From: Stictocephala bisonia
Lineage: Eukaryota; Arthropoda; Insecta; Hemiptera; Membracidae
NCBI GenBank assembly: GCA_035578905.1
Contig: JAQJVL010000579.1
Span: 476,781 to 540,780, forward strand
Reading direction: 5' to 3'
Length of the DNA: 64,000 nucleotides
Part shown: one piece after another, positions 60,826 through 64,000 of the stretch
Layout of the letters: each line of letters starts with the position of its first letter
Numbering within the stretch: the stretch's first letter is position 1
The notes under the pieces: model-generated
Databases searched by the model: none
What the model was told of the DNA's origin: nothing
The model's input: only the letters and a program-made list of their open reading frames with translations
Position numbers and translations under genes: made by a program

Positions 60826-60965
60826 TTGGGGGTTAACCTGCGGACCAAGAGCTTACAGTGGCTTCCAAACCACCACTAGTGACCAGGCAGGTGGGCTGCG
60901 AGCAAGAACGGCATCCCTCACCGGTCATCCATTCAAGGAACAGCCAAGCTCGATGCTGTTGACCA
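60826..60965 (+). repeat. dispersed repeat C, copy 2
   Basis: Counterpart of 29573-29705: TAACCTGCGGAC, CAGTGGCTTCCAAACCACCA, GTGACCAGGCAGGTGGGCTG, CAAGGAACAGCCAAGCTCGA. Confidence 0.75.
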
Positions 60966-61084
60966 AGTAATGAAAACAAGTACTTGCTTATTTTGAGGTT
61001 GGGGAAAAGCATTAGGACTTTCCTCCTAATTAGCTTTGGTCCTATTGATCGTTCACTTAAGAATAAGCTTAAGTCGGTTGAGTA

Positions 61085-61345
61085 TCATCGACCCAACGAG
61101 CTGAAATAAAGTGGCTGAATCTTTTGCATCAACGATCCAGGTAAGGGTTGTTTAATAGCCCAGTCAGCAAGATTTCTACCATTCTCACCGTGCATATTGT
61201 AGCTCCATTGGCTATGATGACTGTTAAAGTCCCCCACAAAGAGGATACGGTGTTTAAAACTTGGCAAAATCCTCACGTCAGTCCACTGGATGTAGTTTAT
61301 AAACATTAACTATAGTAGTTTCTTCAGCAGGTGGTGTCTAGAATC
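61085..61345 (-). pseudogene. Jockey-like LINE endonuclease fragment
   Basis: On the minus strand one frame reads ETTIVNVYKLHPVD, then after a frameshift LPSFKHRILFVGDFNSHHSQ continuing WSYNMHGENGRNLADWA, then after a further frameshift AKDSATFISARWVDD. The GDFN-S-H-H-x-W motif is the catalytic aspartate/histidine block of the apurinic-like endonuclease of Jockey-type non-LTR retrotransposons (family knowledge). About 85 codons with at least two frameshifts; dead remnant. The reverse transcriptase that should follow was not found to its left. Confidence 0.75.
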
Positions 61346-61440
61346 TATATTCTCCGGTGACAAACGAGTCAAGTTGCGATTGAGATATCAAATAAACCAC
61401 CGAGGTGCCATGAAAACTATGAGAACCACATGGGTATAAC

Positions 61441-61510
61441 GTTCAGTTATATTGTAAATAGTGTAGATATCAACTTGACACATTTGTTAGCAGAAAATTT
61501 AGATTCTAGT
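61441..61510 (+). repeat. short dispersed repeat H, copy 2
   Basis: Counterpart of 51791-51865 (TTGTAAATAGTGTAGA, CAACTTGACA, TTGTTAG, GATTCTAGT). Confidence 0.5.
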
Positions 61511-62710
61511 AGAGGTAGTTTCTGACAATTTGATTAACAAAGATGTCACAATCACAACTCTCATAAACGACTGACACATCACCTGTGTCACGGTTTACGT
61601 AAGTAGCAAGACCCTACACCCTATTCCCTATGGAACTAATTGCTTCTTGCTCTATTATTATCATCAATGTGCATCTGACACAGATGTCAAGAATGTTTTC
61701 AATAAGTGTTTTACTGATGTACTCTCCCTTTGCGTTGCTTTAAAAAGCATAAACAATAAAATTCGCTACATTTAGCATAAAACATATTATTTTAATAATA
61801 AATTATTCCTAAAAAGGGCCTTTTTTAGGTTTTGTGCTGCTAAAGTTGGGAGATAACAAATTCATGACAATTTTGCTAACATATTTGTTGCTCGTTTAGA
61901 AGTTCCCAGTTCGTAAGTACAGTTTTAAGGATTTGCTGAAAAAGCAAACAACATCACCCTCTAGTTTGATTAATCTGTTTATCAAAAATATAGTGAAAAA
62001 TCATTTAGATGGAAAGTGGAACAATAAAAACTAGAAAGTAAGTTTGTACAGTTTAGATTATGTAGCTGAGGAGAATTTTATTCTGAATTAATAGTGATAT
62101 AACTTTGCGGTTTTTTATATACTCCCAATAAAATTCTTGAATTTTATTGGTGAGATTTCTTTTGAATCATTTTCTATGGTAAATATTGTGATATGCTTTT
62201 TGCTAAGTTTTTTCAACTGTTATTTTTTTAAGAAATCTGATTAGAATAGTTTAAAAATGTATATAACTTATAAGTGGAATATTTTCTTATTAAATCTGTA
62301 TTTTCTTATTATTTTTTTTTTCAATTCAAAACCATTTATTATTTCTTAAATTTATTTTTACATTGCAGTGTCTTTTTTAATCTCTCTAGCATATAGCTAT
62401 TTGAGAGATCAACTAATTTGTTCATAATAAAATATCTTTAATATATAGATAATCTTAAAGTAAAAACAAACAAAACAAAAATAAATAAACAAATCAATAC
62501 GCACCAAGGAAACACAGTCAAAGGAAATCGAATAACATTCGTTATTTACTATATATACAAATTTTTTTCAAAAATGTAAATTTTTTAATATCAGTAGTCC
62601 TAATGTTCATTTTATTTTGGAATTCATATCAATAGCTTGTTTGATTGTTTAAAACTTCCTCCTGGATAACGACTGGCATTCCTAACTACATATAAGCCTC
62701 AAAGCACTAA
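61511..62710. other. AT-rich non-coding tract
   Basis: No gene was recognised. From about 62460 it becomes A-rich (AACAAACAAAACAAAAATAA). Confidence 0.4.
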
Positions 62711-62715
62711 ACACT

Positions 62716-63175
62716 AACACAATGGAAACAAATATATAAACAATATACATAACTATATCATATAAATATACAATAAACCGGCAGTAAATAAGTAACATTA
62801 AATACTATATAGACTATGAACAATTCAACAAACAAATAAATAAAAACAAAACAAATTAAATCAATTATGTGCATGTAACATTTGTATAATCCAAATAAAT
62901 AACGATACAAATAACAACAAATAAAATCTAACTGCAATAAACACAATGGAACAAATAAATAAATAATATACATAACTATAATTAACTATAATATACATAA
63001 AAAATATACTATAAATCGGCAATAAATAAACAATACTAAATACTATAAGACTATGAAAAATTTAACTAACAAAAACAAAAAACAAATGAAATCAACGATA
63101 TGCATGTAACATATGTATTATACAAAGAAATAACAATACAAATAACAACAAATAAAATCTAAAAGTAATAAGAAA
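62716..63175. repeat. tandem duplication, about 237-bp unit, A-rich
   Basis: Two diverged tandem units: ATAGACTATGAACAATT near 62809 recurs as TAAGACTATGAAAAATT near 63046, and TGCATGTAACAT, ATACAAATAACAACAAATAA and AAAATCTAA recur in order. Few G residues on the plus strand. The 71-codon minus-strand frame here is chance. Confidence 0.75.
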
Positions 63176-63735
63176 CATGTTATTCTAACTATAAACTTAT
63201 TTGCTAATAAACGACAGTGAAAATTAGTCTCACTGTTGTTCACTAACAACCTTTTTCATAATAGCTGCAAAGAATGCACTCAGATATTGAGCCAAACAGG
63301 TATGTCATTCTTTGTTCCCGTGTTCAGCAGCAAGACCCGGCTGGTAGGAACCAGTTTAATACCGGCTCCCGTCAAAACTCTGTCAGTATTGCTGTTGATT
63401 TACATATTATATCATATAGGTTTCCCAGTGTGCTTAATTAACTCAACAGTACTTATATCTCTTTGTAGTTTTGTCTTATTTATCTATGTATGGTTCGATT
63501 TTGAAAGTAGCCATTCTAATAAAGGAAGAGATGATTTTTTTTCATTTATTTAAATATTTTTCTGTTTACAAACGTGATAAGGTGGATAACCTCAATATGT
63601 AAGTATATATTTGTTTACTATTTGATCATAGACTATTATTCAACCCTTCAACTGTTAGAAAGCATCTCTAGATAAATAAAAACCGATACCTATAATTTTA
63701 TATGGAAATGTATTCATAGTTATTATCCACCTATA
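63176..63735. other. non-coding tract, possibly LINE 3' UTR
   Basis: Lies downstream, in minus-strand terms, of the retrotransposon-like frame at 63737. A plus-strand 105-codon hydrophobic frame (63236-63553) has no motif. A GC-richer patch at 63315-63385 is unexplained. Confidence 0.35.
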
Positions 63736-63736
63736 G

Positions 63737-64000
63737 TTATCTTAAATTAATAAAATACTCTTTTAGCTCCCTTTTCATTTGATTTTTATTCTGTAGGTTT
63801 TGTAGACTTCTAGGCAATGAATTAAGTAGGTGAGGTATTTTATACTGTAACGTTAATTTTCCATAATTATTATTGTGTCTTTGAGTGAAAAATGGTATAT
63901 GCCTTAAGTTATATTGTAGGTTGGGCAATACTCTGTATTCCTCGTCAAAGTAGTGTCTAGACAGATCTGTAAATTTAGTGAGACCATCAAAATTCATTAC
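63737..64000 (-). pseudogene. C-terminal end of a non-LTR retrotransposon reverse transcriptase (partial, runs off the window)
   Basis: The minus-strand frame ends at 63737 and stays open to the window edge (86 residues shown). It contains RHIPFFTQRHNNNYGKLTLQ then YKIPHLLNSLPRSLQN and a Lys/Glu-rich end (MKRELKEYFINLR). The pattern R-x-x-N-x-Y-G-x-x-x-x-x-Y-x-x-P-x-x-x-N-S-L-P is the usual end of many LINE reverse transcriptases (CR1/RTE-like families; family knowledge). Without the RT core, clade and intactness cannot be judged. Confidence 0.55.

Noticed and set aside
63236..63553. 105-codon hydrophobic plus-strand frame as a membrane protein
   Set aside because: AT-driven hydrophobicity, no motif, and it lies in the probable 3' region of a minus-strand LINE.

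Overview
This is an AT-rich (roughly 30% GC by eye) eukaryotic window, almost certainly from an insect. The evidence is one exon of a metabotropic glutamate receptor-like gene with a consensus splice donor, abundant insect-type transposons (Jockey-like LINE, piggyBac, mariner, Ty3/gypsy) and many small non-autonomous repeats. Order and species cannot be fixed from the sequence. Gene density is very low.

Host gene content: the only convincing host coding sequence is the first coding exon of an mGluR-family receptor on the minus strand (15573-16260): a likely signal peptide, a His-rich linker and the start of the ligand-binding domain. A GC/CpG-rich patch with a perfect NRF-1-type palindrome (about 17055-17225) lies upstream of it and is a candidate promoter or 5' UTR. 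The sequence below 15573 is then probably intron, or intergenic sequence downstream of the gene.

Repeat content, left to right. 1-15.5 kb: a tRNA-like class II pseudogene or SINE head, a 36-bp G-rich minisatellite with perfect G-quadruplex motifs, tRNA-derived SINEs, a TA-flanked MITE inserted in a GATGTATA-type array, a decayed LINE 3' end and a 141-bp GT microsatellite. 17-40 kb: several MITE families (a TTAATTCACTACCACT family, a CAGGGTGG family, a 60-bp-TIR element), further 36-bp minisatellite loci and paired dispersed repeats. 39-49 kb: a hairpin MITE, a 992-bp TTAA-flanked piggyBac-like element carrying a 12-unit 36-bp minisatellite, a 2277-bp piggyBac element with its catalytic core deleted, a 177-bp near-perfect palindrome, and a 1294-bp mariner with perfect 27-bp TIRs and a transposase broken by one stop codon. 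52-59 kb: a recent Ty3/gypsy LTR retrotransposon (52019-58879) with 2098-bp LTRs, ATAT target-site duplications and a 760-codon open pol fragment, but no gag, protease or N-terminal RT. 59-64 kb: SINE and LINE remnants and an AT-rich tandem duplication.

The most unusual signals are (1) the LTR element's primer-binding site, which runs as a reverse complement of initiator tRNA-Met for about 59 nt instead of about 18, as if tRNA cDNA had been captured; and (2) one 36-bp minisatellite family at six loci in both orientations, one array lying between piggyBac-type TTAA/TIR ends. No CRISPR or prokaryotic system is present, and no functional multi-gene system was found.
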